Source: an uncultured Lachnospiraceae bacterium (GTDB lineage Bacteria; Bacillota; Clostridia; Lachnospirales; Lachnospiraceae). From it: DNA of 64,000 nt. The DNA lies in the NCBI GenBank assembly GCA_947594855.1, contig CANQEL010000010.1:1-64000 (forward strand). The letters run 5' to 3'. The position numbers and the translations under genes are program-made. Under the pieces are notes generated by a model. The model made no database searches and was not told the origin of the DNA. It saw only the letters and a list, made by a program, of their open reading frames with translations. Below, in pieces: positions 9,607-17,471 of the stretch (position 1 is its first letter; every line of letters begins with the position of its first letter).

Positions 9607-10554
9607 CTATCTTTCACGTATGTCCGGCAAAGGTACCTCATCCAATATCTGTGCAAGTAATTCCGATATCTGGACTCTGCCTACTTTCGCCTTTGTGCTA
9701 AGCTGCACCCTATGTGAAGCAACAGATGCAAAAACAGACTCTACATCATCTGGTATCACATACTCCCGCCTGTGTAAATATGCAGATGCTTTTGCCATCG
9801 CGGAAAGAGCAACCGACCCTCTCGGACTTAACCCTACCGCAATCATCTCCTGCTCTCTGGTTGCCTTTGAAAGACGGGTGATATACGAATATATCCTGTC
9901 ATGCACGTAGATTTCTTCTACCTCCTGCTGCATAATAAGAATTTTCTCGGCAGACGTCACATTCTGTATCAAATCCACAGATCTTCCTGCATTGTTTCTC
10001 TTAAGAATCGTAATTTCCTCTTCCTCTGTCGGATATCCCATTTTCACGCATACCATAAACCTGTCCAGCTGGGATTCCGGCAAAAGCTGGGTTCCCGCAG
10101 AACCAATGGGATTTTCCGTGGCTATAACAACAAAAGGGTTATCAAGTTTTCTTGTTTTTCCGTCCACAGTAACCTGTCGTTCTTCCATAACCTCTAAAAG
10201 AGCAGCCTGGGTCTTCGGAGATGTCCTGTTAATTTCATCTGCAAGCAGCAGATTACACATAACTGCACCCGGCTGATAGATAAATTTGCCTGTCTCTTTC
10301 TGGTAAACAGTAAATCCTGTCAGGTCAGACGGAAGTACATCAGGAGTAAACTGTACCCTGTTTACCTTTAATCCCATGGCTTTAGAAAAAGCAAGCGCCA
10401 TTGTAGTCTTTCCCAACCCCGGAATATCTTCGATAAGAACATGTCCTTTTGCAAGAATCGCCATCATAATCTGTTCTATTACATCAGCTTTTCCGACAAC
10501 CGCCTCTTTCACCTGATTTATGACTGCTGTCGCATCAGAAGTATAATTTATCAT
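9607..10554 (-). CDS. MoxR family AAA+ ATPase
   Basis: A 315-residue AAA+ ATPase with Walker A in EDIPGLGKTTMALAFSKAM, Walker B LLLADEINR, sensor 1 VVIATENPIGS and the C-terminal lid domain (VGLSPRGSVALSAMAKA). MoxR ATPases act as chaperones for partner complexes together with DUF58 and vWA or transglutaminase proteins; here it heads the operon moxR-DUF58-transglutaminase-DUF3737. GGGAGG lies 6 bases upstream of the ATG. The 76-base gap to the MATE gene upstream holds no clear terminator, so cotranscription with that gene is possible. Confidence 0.93.
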   Translation of the reverse strand: MINYTSDATAVINQVKEAVVGKADVIEQIMMAILAKGHVLIEDIPGLGKTTMALAFSKAMGLKVNRVQFTPDVLPSDLTGFTVYQKETGKFIYQPGAVMCNLLLADEINRTSPKTQAALLEVMEERQVTVDGKTRKLDNPFVVIATENPIGSAGTQLLPESQLDRFMVCVKMGYPTEEEEITILKRNNAGRSVDLIQNVTSAEKILIMQQEVEEIYVHDRIYSYITRLSKATREQEMIAVGLSPRGSVALSAMAKASAYLHRREYVIPDDVESVFASVASHRVQLSTKAKVGRVQISELLAQILDEVPLPDIRER

Positions 10555-10630
10555 GCGAAATCCTCCCTATTGTAGTTTCTGTATTTTACTATACTATAGT
10601 AGTATATAAATAGCAATACTTGGTCTTACA

Positions 10631-11989
10631 TTATATGTGCCGTTTAAGCATCATAACATGAAACGGAATCGAAACCGCAAAAGTGAGCAAATCAGCAATT
10701 GTCTGCGTAAGCTGGATTCCGGTAAGTCCAATACATGCCGGAAGAATCAAAATCAATGGTACAAAGAAAATTCCCTGACGGCATGACGCAAGAAAAGTTG
10801 CCGGAGCAACAAATCCAAGAGACTGGTACAATTGATTGACAAAAGTCGAATATCCAAGAACTGATATTGATATGCTGAGATATCTTAACATCCTTCCTCC
10901 GATAGCAATGACCTCGGTATCTCCCGGACGGAATAATCCTATGATATGCCCCGACCCCGAAAACAAAATCGCAGCCACTGACACCCCATAAATTGTACCA
11001 AGAAATACTGCAGAATTAAAAGCTTTCCGCACACGGCCATACAGCCCGGCTCCGAAATTATATCCTGCAACCGGCTGAAATCCCTGACCTATCCCAACCA
11101 GCATACTTCTAAGCAGCATATAAATTTTATTTGCAATACTGACTGCAGACATGGCGGCATCCCCATACGGGCGGACAGCAATATTTAAAAGCGTAGTTGC
11201 AACGCTCCCAAGGCTCTGTCTGAATATAGTAGGCAGTCCTACACGAAAAATATTCAGATAATCTGTAATTCTCCGGCTGGTTCTTACCGGGTTAATCTGT
11301 ACTACCGATTTTTTCATCAGAAAAAAGGACAGAAGTATAAGAAATGAAATAATCTGGCTGAGCATAGTTGCAATTGCCGCTCCAGATACACCCATTTTAA
11401 ATCCGAAAATAAACAGCGCATCCAGTCCTATATTTATAATTCCGCCGCTGCAAAGCCCTATCATAGAAAGCGAAGCCTTTCCCTCCGCGCGCAGAATATT
11501 ATTCAGTACAAATGACGAACAGAAAACCGGAGCTCCTATAAGAATCCAAAAACCATAATGGCACGCCAAAGGAAGAGCCGTATGCGTTGCGCCAAACAGA
11601 TGCATAAAAAACGGCAGATTAAGCAGTCCGATAACCATAAGCAGAAGTCCTGTCAGAAACGCCGCTGCAAATCCCGATGCGCCGTACATATTGGCTTCAT
11701 CATTTTTACGTTCCCCAAGTTTACGTGAAATCAGGCTCTGCGAACCCATACCAAAACCGTAACCCACTGCCTGAATTATAGATTGTATTGAATAAACCAC
11801 ACCAACAGCGCTTATCGCCGAATTTCCCAGGGAAGAAACAAAATAAGTATCAGCAAGGTTATAAATTGAAGTAATGAGCATACTGAATGTAGTCGGAACG
11901 GACAACCTGAGAACCAGTCCAAAAACCGGCGACTCAGTCATACGTTTATATTCAGATATATTTTCGTTGTTTTTACTCACAGATTTCAC
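10631..11989 (-). CDS. MATE family efflux transporter
   Basis: A 452-residue integral membrane protein with about 12 predicted helices in two homologous halves and typical MATE segments (SVPTTFSMLITSIYNLADTY near the N-terminus; GIGQGFQPVAGYNFGAG in the second half). MATE proteins export cationic drugs, dyes or metabolites with a Na+ or H+ gradient; substrate unknown. It belongs to the DinF/NorM-like MATE group common in Clostridia and differs from the second MATE protein at 21828. The short cytoplasmic N-terminus and the start at 11989 are reasonable. Confidence 0.92.
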   Translation of the reverse strand: MKSVSKNNENISEYKRMTESPVFGLVLRLSVPTTFSMLITSIYNLADTYFVSSLGNSAISAVGVVYSIQSIIQAVGYGFGMGSQSLISRKLGERKNDEANMYGASGFAAAFLTGLLLMVIGLLNLPFFMHLFGATHTALPLACHYGFWILIGAPVFCSSFVLNNILRAEGKASLSMIGLCSGGIINIGLDALFIFGFKMGVSGAAIATMLSQIISFLILLSFFLMKKSVVQINPVRTSRRITDYLNIFRVGLPTIFRQSLGSVATTLLNIAVRPYGDAAMSAVSIANKIYMLLRSMLVGIGQGFQPVAGYNFGAGLYGRVRKAFNSAVFLGTIYGVSVAAILFSGSGHIIGLFRPGDTEVIAIGGRMLRYLSISISVLGYSTFVNQLYQSLGFVAPATFLASCRQGIFFVPLILILPACIGLTGIQLTQTIADLLTFAVSIPFHVMMLKRHI

Positions 11990-12100
11990 AGACCCACTCT
12001 CCGTTATTAGCCATTGTATAATCCCTATCTTTTAAATATTGGTATATTTTAACGAAAAAGTCAATAGAAGTTATCCCCATATTATTAAAACAGTAATAAA

Positions 12101-12139
12101 GGCTGCCGTTTCACGAAGTTATTCGTTAAAACGACAGCC
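12101..12139 (-). terminator. hairpin upstream of the MATE gene, terminator-like on the minus strand
   Basis: GGCTGTCGTTTT and its partner AAACGGCAGCC form a long stem on the minus strand with one wobble, followed by TTTATTACTGTTTT. It lies just after the stop of a 33-codon frame (12162) and upstream of the MATE gene, so it may terminate a short transcript or act in the MATE leader. Confidence 0.55.
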
Positions 12140-12161
12140 AAAACTTAGAAGTAAAAAGATA

Positions 12162-12263
12162 TTAACTAACTACCAAATTAACCTCTATGCGGTCACCCTC
12201 ATTGTCTTTTTCGTACATCCGGCAGCTGCGGAACAAGTCCGTAGCCGCCTGTCTGTACATCAT
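12162..12263 (-). other. 33-codon frame, possible gene remnant
   Basis: On the minus strand a frame starting MMYRQAATDLFRSCRMYEKD and ending IEVNLVVS then stop looks protein-like in composition and is followed directly by the terminator-like hairpin at 12101-12139. No ribosome-binding site precedes the ATGs, and an in-frame stop lies a few codons upstream, so it is more likely the C-terminal remnant of a lost gene than a live one. Not recognised. Confidence 0.3.
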
Positions 12264-12304
12264 AGAAAGGGGTAACCATCAAAATAAAAGAACATATCAT
12301 AAAA

Positions 12305-15300
12305 TTAATACTGATATTTGTTTAATCTCAGTCCTTTAATTGTAAAGGTTACATCAGCCGTACCGGTATTTGTAATATATACTACGTTTGCTTCAGAACT
12401 TTCAGGTATCTTATGGAATAACGTAGAAGATATTCGAATTGCCTTAAAATAATATAACCCTTTTTTCACAACGTTTGCAGTATATTCTATTCCCATTACT
12501 GTTCCTCCGCCATTATTGGAAGCATCACTATTGTTTACATCTTTAACAAAGGCAGATTTGGTAGACGAAGATATCGCATCTCCAACAAGCATATAATCAA
12601 ATGCATAATAATCAAAAGGATTTATATTTGATTTGTCCGACTTAATATAGAATCCTATTTTCTGTCCTTTTCCAAGCGTTACATCACACTGTCCGTCATG
12701 GAAATCTTTACTTTTTGCATCTGTAAATGCCATGTTATCTTCCGTTATGTCAATATCCAGATTCTCTGATTCATATGGACACTCTTTAAGGAAAGTTATG
12801 GAATTAATTTTAACTTTACTATTTTTCTCAGTCCGAATATCCAATGCCACCGGCACACCGTCTTTCGTAAGTTGTATTCTATCTGTCTTTATAATCAAAT
12901 CTTCGTCAGAATTTAACCCTAGGCTAGAACTACTAATTTGAGTACCTCCGCCATACTTACTGGCATCGCCGTCAGGTGATACAGCACCTGCAACAAAAGC
13001 CAAAATCAACTGTTCTGTACCTGCTTCTATAGAAACATTTATTTTCATCGCTGCATACTGTTTATAATCAAACTCTGACTTATCGTCATTGAGATAAATT
13101 CCTGTATGTCCATATTTATCACCTGCAGTCTCAATATTCAGTTTTCCATCTGCAATAGCAGCAGATTGGGCATTACTGTATACAATATTTTCCTGCTTAA
13201 GACTGAGTACATAATCATTTGACTTTACAGTAAGCTCATATGTTGCTGTAACACTTGGCGTAAGGTTTGAAGTAGCCTTTACGGTAATCTTTGTTCCGTC
13301 TGCCACGTCTTTTCCTACATTGAGGGTTGCACTCTGCAAATAATTATTTTTTGCTGCACCGTTATCAGTAATAGAAACCCCGCCTACAGTAGGCTCAATC
13401 TCCCATTGCAATGTATAATCCGTAATAGTGCCGCCGGTGGTGCTAACGTTTGCCTTTATCACCAGAGTGCTACCTGGCTCTATTTCTGTAACCCTGTCAG
13501 TAGTGCTTAAAGAAATACGACTAACTTTGGGCCATGTCACTGTTACAGTGGAAGTTCCAAATACACTCGAATCAGCCTTGGAAGCCGCCTTTACGGTAAC
13601 CTTTGTATTATCTGGTACATCTTTTCCAACCGTCAGCTTTCCGCTAGTTGAAATGGACACCCCGGCTACGGCAGGTTCAACGCTCCAGGTGACGTCTTTT
13701 GAATAATTTCCGGTTCCGCTGACCGTTGCCGTAAACTGAAGGGTTTTTCCAACATAAACAACGGCTCCGTTATTATCCACTTCCACTTTCGTTACTGTAG
13801 GCGCTTCTGTAGGCGCTTCCGTCGCCTCCGGGTCTTTCGTCGGCTCCGTTATCGGCGGTGCAACCGTCTTATCCCTTACAAGTGTTATGGATTTAATCGT
13901 AAATTCCGCATCCGGTGTATTCGGTATGTCATCTTTAGGGATATCATATGTGTTGTACTTTATGAACACTCCGTTTGCCTCATTCTTTATGCTTGACAGA
14001 TTCAGGGTGTATGTCTGTGCCCCTTTACTGAATGTTGGGTAATCTACGCTGCCTACCGCCGGACACTTGTTGTCATCCGCGCCATCCCAGTAATTGTTTG
14101 CTGCACTTGCTGGTGCATTCCTTAAACTTACAGCCATCTTATAAGCATCCTGCGATTCCAGTTCGATTTCAAGGCTCTTATACTGTGACATATCCAAAGA
14201 AGTATGTGCATCGTTAAAGTAGAAGCATATGCCTAAACCACTGGATTCCGCTGAAAGTCCTACGTCTACCACACCATCGTGATATTCTGCCTTTGTTGTA
14301 TCGGCAAAGGCCACGTTTTCCTTTGTAATATTTACCTTAAGGTCTGCATACGGGTCTTCCGTTACGGAAGGTTCATCTGTAGTTCCAGGCCCAGGTTCCT
14401 CTGTTGCCGGTGGCTGTGTGGATACCGTTGCAGGGTCTTTTATGAGTTTTATGGATTTTATCGTCATTTCTGCATCAGGAAGGCTTGCTGCATCTCCCGC
14501 ATTGTAAGTGTTGTATTTTATGAACACTCCGCCTGCCGTTTCCTTTATGCTGCTTATGTCAAGCCTGTATTCTCCCTCGCCCTTGCTGAATGTTGTATAC
14601 TGCTCGCTTCCTACTATCGGACATTTAGAGCTGTCTGCTCCGTCCCAGTAGCTCTCTGCTGCGGTATCCGGTATATATTCCTTAAGGCTTATTGCCATCT
14701 CATATGCATCATTTGAATTATATGCTATGACAAGCTCCTTATAATCCGTAAGGTCTACCGAAAGTTTTTCCGCATTAAGGTAGAAGCATATGCCGTGTCC
14801 GCTGTCTGCAGGTGAAAGGGCTACGCTTACCGTTCCGTCCTCATTATATGTGGCTTCCTCTGCTGCGAATGCCTGGTTTGCTTTTGTCATCGGTACCACA
14901 AGCTCAGACGCATAAGGGTCGTTAGTCACTGTCGGCCTGTCAGGAGCATCCGTCGGCTTTGTTGTAGGCGGTGCATCCGTTTTAGGCGCTTCCGTTGCAG
15001 GTTTATCCGTCACGTCAGGCGCCTTATCTGTTGCTCCCGGAGTCGTGCCAGGGTTATTTGTAGGTGCAACAACAGAAGAATCCGTCGGTGTGACATTCGG
15101 TGTAACTGTACCCTTATTGGTTACGGTTACAGTACATTTCAGCTTAGTCTTTTTCTTTCCAAGCTTGTATACTGCCGTTATTTTGGCTTTGCCCGCACTT
15201 ACGCCTTTTACTACTGCGCGTGCCTTTTTACCTTTTTTTACAGTCTTTTTCTTTAATATCTTTACTACAGACTTATTGCTGGTTTTCCAACTTACCTTGG

Positions 15301-15472
15301 CATTTTTGCTGGCTTTCTTTACCTTTACTGTAGCCTTTTTGCCAACTGTAATGTTGATTTTTTTCTTTATGGAAGGCTTGCTTACCTTCCCCGCACTACT
15401 CTGTCCTGCCGGCACAAGCGTGAGTGCAAGTGTCAGGCACATGAGTGCGGCAAAACTTCTTTTTACTCTCAA
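12305..15472 (-). CDS. large secreted Ig-like / carbohydrate-binding-like modular protein
   Basis: A 1055-residue secreted protein. After a signal peptide (ends near QSSAGKVS) comes the lysine-rich Ig-like domain (about 32-120), a Thr/Pro linker, two related ~170-residue modules (about 190-350 and 375-545, each with a YWDGAD-x-x-KCP motif and a VFIKYNTY motif), two Big_2-like Ig domains (about 570-665 and 668-775), and two further beta-sandwich-like modules to the end. No catalytic residues are recognisable; a glycan- or surface-binding role is inferred. The start is TTG (15470-15472) with AAGGAGG ideally placed; no ATG fits. It is 12 bases downstream of the repeat-protein gene, so the two are cotranscribed. 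Its N-terminal half duplicates the gene at 1-1676. Confidence 0.85.
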   Translation of the reverse strand: MRVKRSFAALMCLTLALTLVPAGQSSAGKVSKPSIKKKINITVGKKATVKVKKASKNAKVSWKTSNKSVVKILKKKTVKKGKKARAVVKGVSAGKAKITAVYKLGKKKTKLKCTVTVTNKGTVTPNVTPTDSSVVAPTNNPGTTPGATDKAPDVTDKPATEAPKTDAPPTTKPTDAPDRPTVTNDPYASELVVPMTKANQAFAAEEATYNEDGTVSVALSPADSGHGICFYLNAEKLSVDLTDYKELVIAYNSNDAYEMAISLKEYIPDTAAESYWDGADSSKCPIVGSEQYTTFSKGEGEYRLDISSIKETAGGVFIKYNTYNAGDAASLPDAEMTIKSIKLIKDPATVSTQPPATEEPGPGTTDEPSVTEDPYADLKVNITKENVAFADTTKAEYHDGVVDVGLSAESSGLGICFYFNDAHTSLDMSQYKSLEIELESQDAYKMAVSLRNAPASAANNYWDGADDNKCPAVGSVDYPTFSKGAQTYTLNLSSIKNEANGVFIKYNTYDIPKDDIPNTPDAEFTIKSITLVRDKTVAPPITEPTKDPEATEAPTEAPTVTKVEVDNNGAVVYVGKTLQFTATVSGTGNYSKDVTWSVEPAVAGVSISTSGKLTVGKDVPDNTKVTVKAASKADSSVFGTSTVTVTWPKVSRISLSTTDRVTEIEPGSTLVIKANVSTTGGTITDYTLQWEIEPTVGGVSITDNGAAKNNYLQSATLNVGKDVADGTKITVKATSNLTPSVTATYELTVKSNDYVLSLKQENIVYSNAQSAAIADGKLNIETAGDKYGHTGIYLNDDKSEFDYKQYAAMKINVSIEAGTEQLILAFVAGAVSPDGDASKYGGGTQISSSSLGLNSDEDLIIKTDRIQLTKDGVPVALDIRTEKNSKVKINSITFLKECPYESENLDIDITEDNMAFTDAKSKDFHDGQCDVTLGKGQKIGFYIKSDKSNINPFDYYAFDYMLVGDAISSSTKSAFVKDVNNSDASNNGGGTVMGIEYTANVVKKGLYYFKAIRISSTLFHKIPESSEANVVYITNTGTADVTFTIKGLRLNKYQY
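14394..15077 (-). repeat. direct-repeat copy B (partner at 607-1290)
   Basis: Same orientation and gap-free alignment with 607-1290 at an offset of 13,787 bases. It encodes the first ~170-residue module and part of the linker of the modular protein. Homology continues to about 15450 with short indels. Confidence 0.8.
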
Positions 15473-15484
15473 TATATAGCCTCC

Positions 15485-17026
15485 TTATTCTACAGCCTCA
15501 GGTTCTGCAGTTGGTTCCGGTGTCTCAGTTGGTTCTGGTTCCGGTGTCTCAGTCGGTTCTACCGGTGTTACGTCAGTTATGATCAGATTATCTAATGTCA
15601 TATCTACCGGCAATGTACCTACAATTTCTTTTCCTTCTTCTGTCAAGCTGTCAAACCATAGCTTAAATGTTATCTGCTCCTGATCTTCTGTAGCTGTAAT
15701 GATTGCATCAAATGTAGTTTTATCCGGAATACCGCCTTCTTCATAGATTTTAGGAGCCTCATCCCATGCCCAACCGTTCACGTTGCTCTGTACGACTAAC
15801 TGCTGAAATGCTGTTGCTCCCGAAACGTTAAAACTGATTTTAAACTGCTGTCCTTTTTCAATCTTGGAATTGTTCACATTGAAATACTGTACATCCCATG
15901 ATTCAGTTTCTTCATCATATTCTGCCGTCACTGGACCTTGATAGTATCTGTTTTTGTTAATCTGCAATATTTCCGGCAATTGAATGGGCTCATTGTTAAC
16001 TACCTTTACCACAATCAGGTTTGTAATTGTCAGTTCAATACTTTCTTTCGCCGGAGCTTCTTCGGTGCTTTCTTCAACCGGGCTATCCACGCGGATCTTA
16101 AAGGACACACCGTCTCCACTACTTACCGCTGTTATTGCTCCGGTAAAACTCTGGCTCTCTGCCAGTCCTTCTCCTGCCCACAGTTTCGGTGAGGTAGCCC
16201 AATCCCAGTCGTTGAGATTACTCTGTGTCACAACCTGTCTGAAACCATTAGCTCCTTCCACTGTGTAAGAAAATATATAAGTATCTCCCTCATCATATGC
16301 GGAGTCATTTACAGCAAAATACTGCGTTTCATAAACATCCTTCTGTGTTTCATTGAGGTTTGCCGTTACAGAACCGCTGTACTGAGTTCCGAGTGTTATC
16401 TGATCATCTTCCGGCAATGCTGTAGCTTCAGCTTTATTATTGCCCAGCTTTACAATATAAAGGTCAGACAGAGTAATCATAACAGGCTCTGGATTTTCTA
16501 CATCTGCTGTAGGTTCCGGATCTTCTGCATCCTCTGCAGGTTCTGGATTTTCTACATCCGCTGTAGGTTCCGGATTTTCTATCGGGTGGTCAAACTGCAT
16601 CTTGAATGCCAGGTTATCCCCATCAGCGGTTGCTGTAATTTTTCCTGCTACTACAGTACCGTCTGTAACTCCCGTGTTAGCCCAGATTTTAGGTGCGGCA
16701 TCCCAGTTCCAGTCGTTTACGCTGCTCTGCATAGCTATCTGCTGGAATTCAGAAGCTCCGCTAAATGTACAGGAAACATAAAATTCGTCTCCCTCACTGT
16801 ATGCGGAATCCTCCACATTAAAATACTGGATATTCCATGCAGTACCGGCTTCATCTGGAACAGCCTCTGTTGTGCCTGAGTATTTAATTCCATATTCCAT
16901 ATTCAGGTATTCAGACAGCGGTTCATCTGCTTTCGCTTCTTTTACCAATGTAAATCCTGTAACAGTTGTCAACACCATGGCAAAAACAACAATCTTTGCC
17001 ACATGTTTTTTAAGAATTCTTTTCAT
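15485..17026 (-). CDS. secreted protein with three tandem beta-rich modules
   Basis: A 513-residue protein with a signal peptide (MKRILKKHVAKIVVFAMVLT, cleavage near EAKADE) and three copies of a ~130-residue module at about 40-195, 200-340 and 350-480. Each copy has the pattern QYF.VN.S....G..F..S....GA..F.Q...QS..N.W.W...PK (for example QSSVNDWNWDAAPKIW, QSNLNDWDWATSPKLW, QSNVNGWAWDEAPKIY). The conserved Trp pairs suggest an aromatic sugar-binding face, but this is inference. Copy one carries an internal ENPEPTADVENPEPAED low-complexity insert and the C-terminus is a TETPEP linker without LPXTG or membrane anchor. It is followed 12 bases later by the 1055-residue modular protein gene. Confidence 0.8.
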   Translation of the reverse strand: MKRILKKHVAKIVVFAMVLTTVTGFTLVKEAKADEPLSEYLNMEYGIKYSGTTEAVPDEAGTAWNIQYFNVEDSAYSEGDEFYVSCTFSGASEFQQIAMQSSVNDWNWDAAPKIWANTGVTDGTVVAGKITATADGDNLAFKMQFDHPIENPEPTADVENPEPAEDAEDPEPTADVENPEPVMITLSDLYIVKLGNNKAEATALPEDDQITLGTQYSGSVTANLNETQKDVYETQYFAVNDSAYDEGDTYIFSYTVEGANGFRQVVTQSNLNDWDWATSPKLWAGEGLAESQSFTGAITAVSSGDGVSFKIRVDSPVEESTEEAPAKESIELTITNLIVVKVVNNEPIQLPEILQINKNRYYQGPVTAEYDEETESWDVQYFNVNNSKIEKGQQFKISFNVSGATAFQQLVVQSNVNGWAWDEAPKIYEEGGIPDKTTFDAIITATEDQEQITFKLWFDSLTEEGKEIVGTLPVDMTLDNLIITDVTPVEPTETPEPEPTETPEPTAEPEAVE

Positions 17027-17471
17027 ACGCTTATTCTCCTTTCAAACCATTACTGTTTTCGTAATGTTACAAAAACTTGTTTACAGTTACGTTTTACTGT
17101 CCTCCTTTCTCATAAATTATTTACAATCTGGTACATAATCACTATATATAATATTAATGATTATAATATATACGATAATACCATTTATTGGTTTAGTCAA
17201 GTTATATTTTAATTATTAATATAACTATTAATTCAAAATTGTAGATAATAAATTATTTATAATTTTATAATATAGTTATATTATACTCTATATTAAGAAA
17301 TAAATAGATATCGTTCACTTCATGGAATAGTGAGATTGTTTCAGGATTAGCTTCAGAAACTTCCAGACATAAATATACTCTCCATAATAGATTTTTGTAT
17401 ATTTCCATTATCTATTATATGGGGAGCATACAGTTTTATGCATACAATATCAGAATATCAAAACTGACGTT
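17027..17471. other. 445-base AT-rich intergenic region
   Basis: No coding frame of note. On the minus strand a strong AAAGGAGG lies at about 17101-17108 without a start codon behind it, and a second one (GAAAGGAG) belongs to the gene at 17026. TTGACT at about 17195 on the minus strand could be a -35 box, but no well-spaced -10 box was found. No clear hairpin terminator follows the kinase gene that ends at 17472. Confidence 0.5.
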
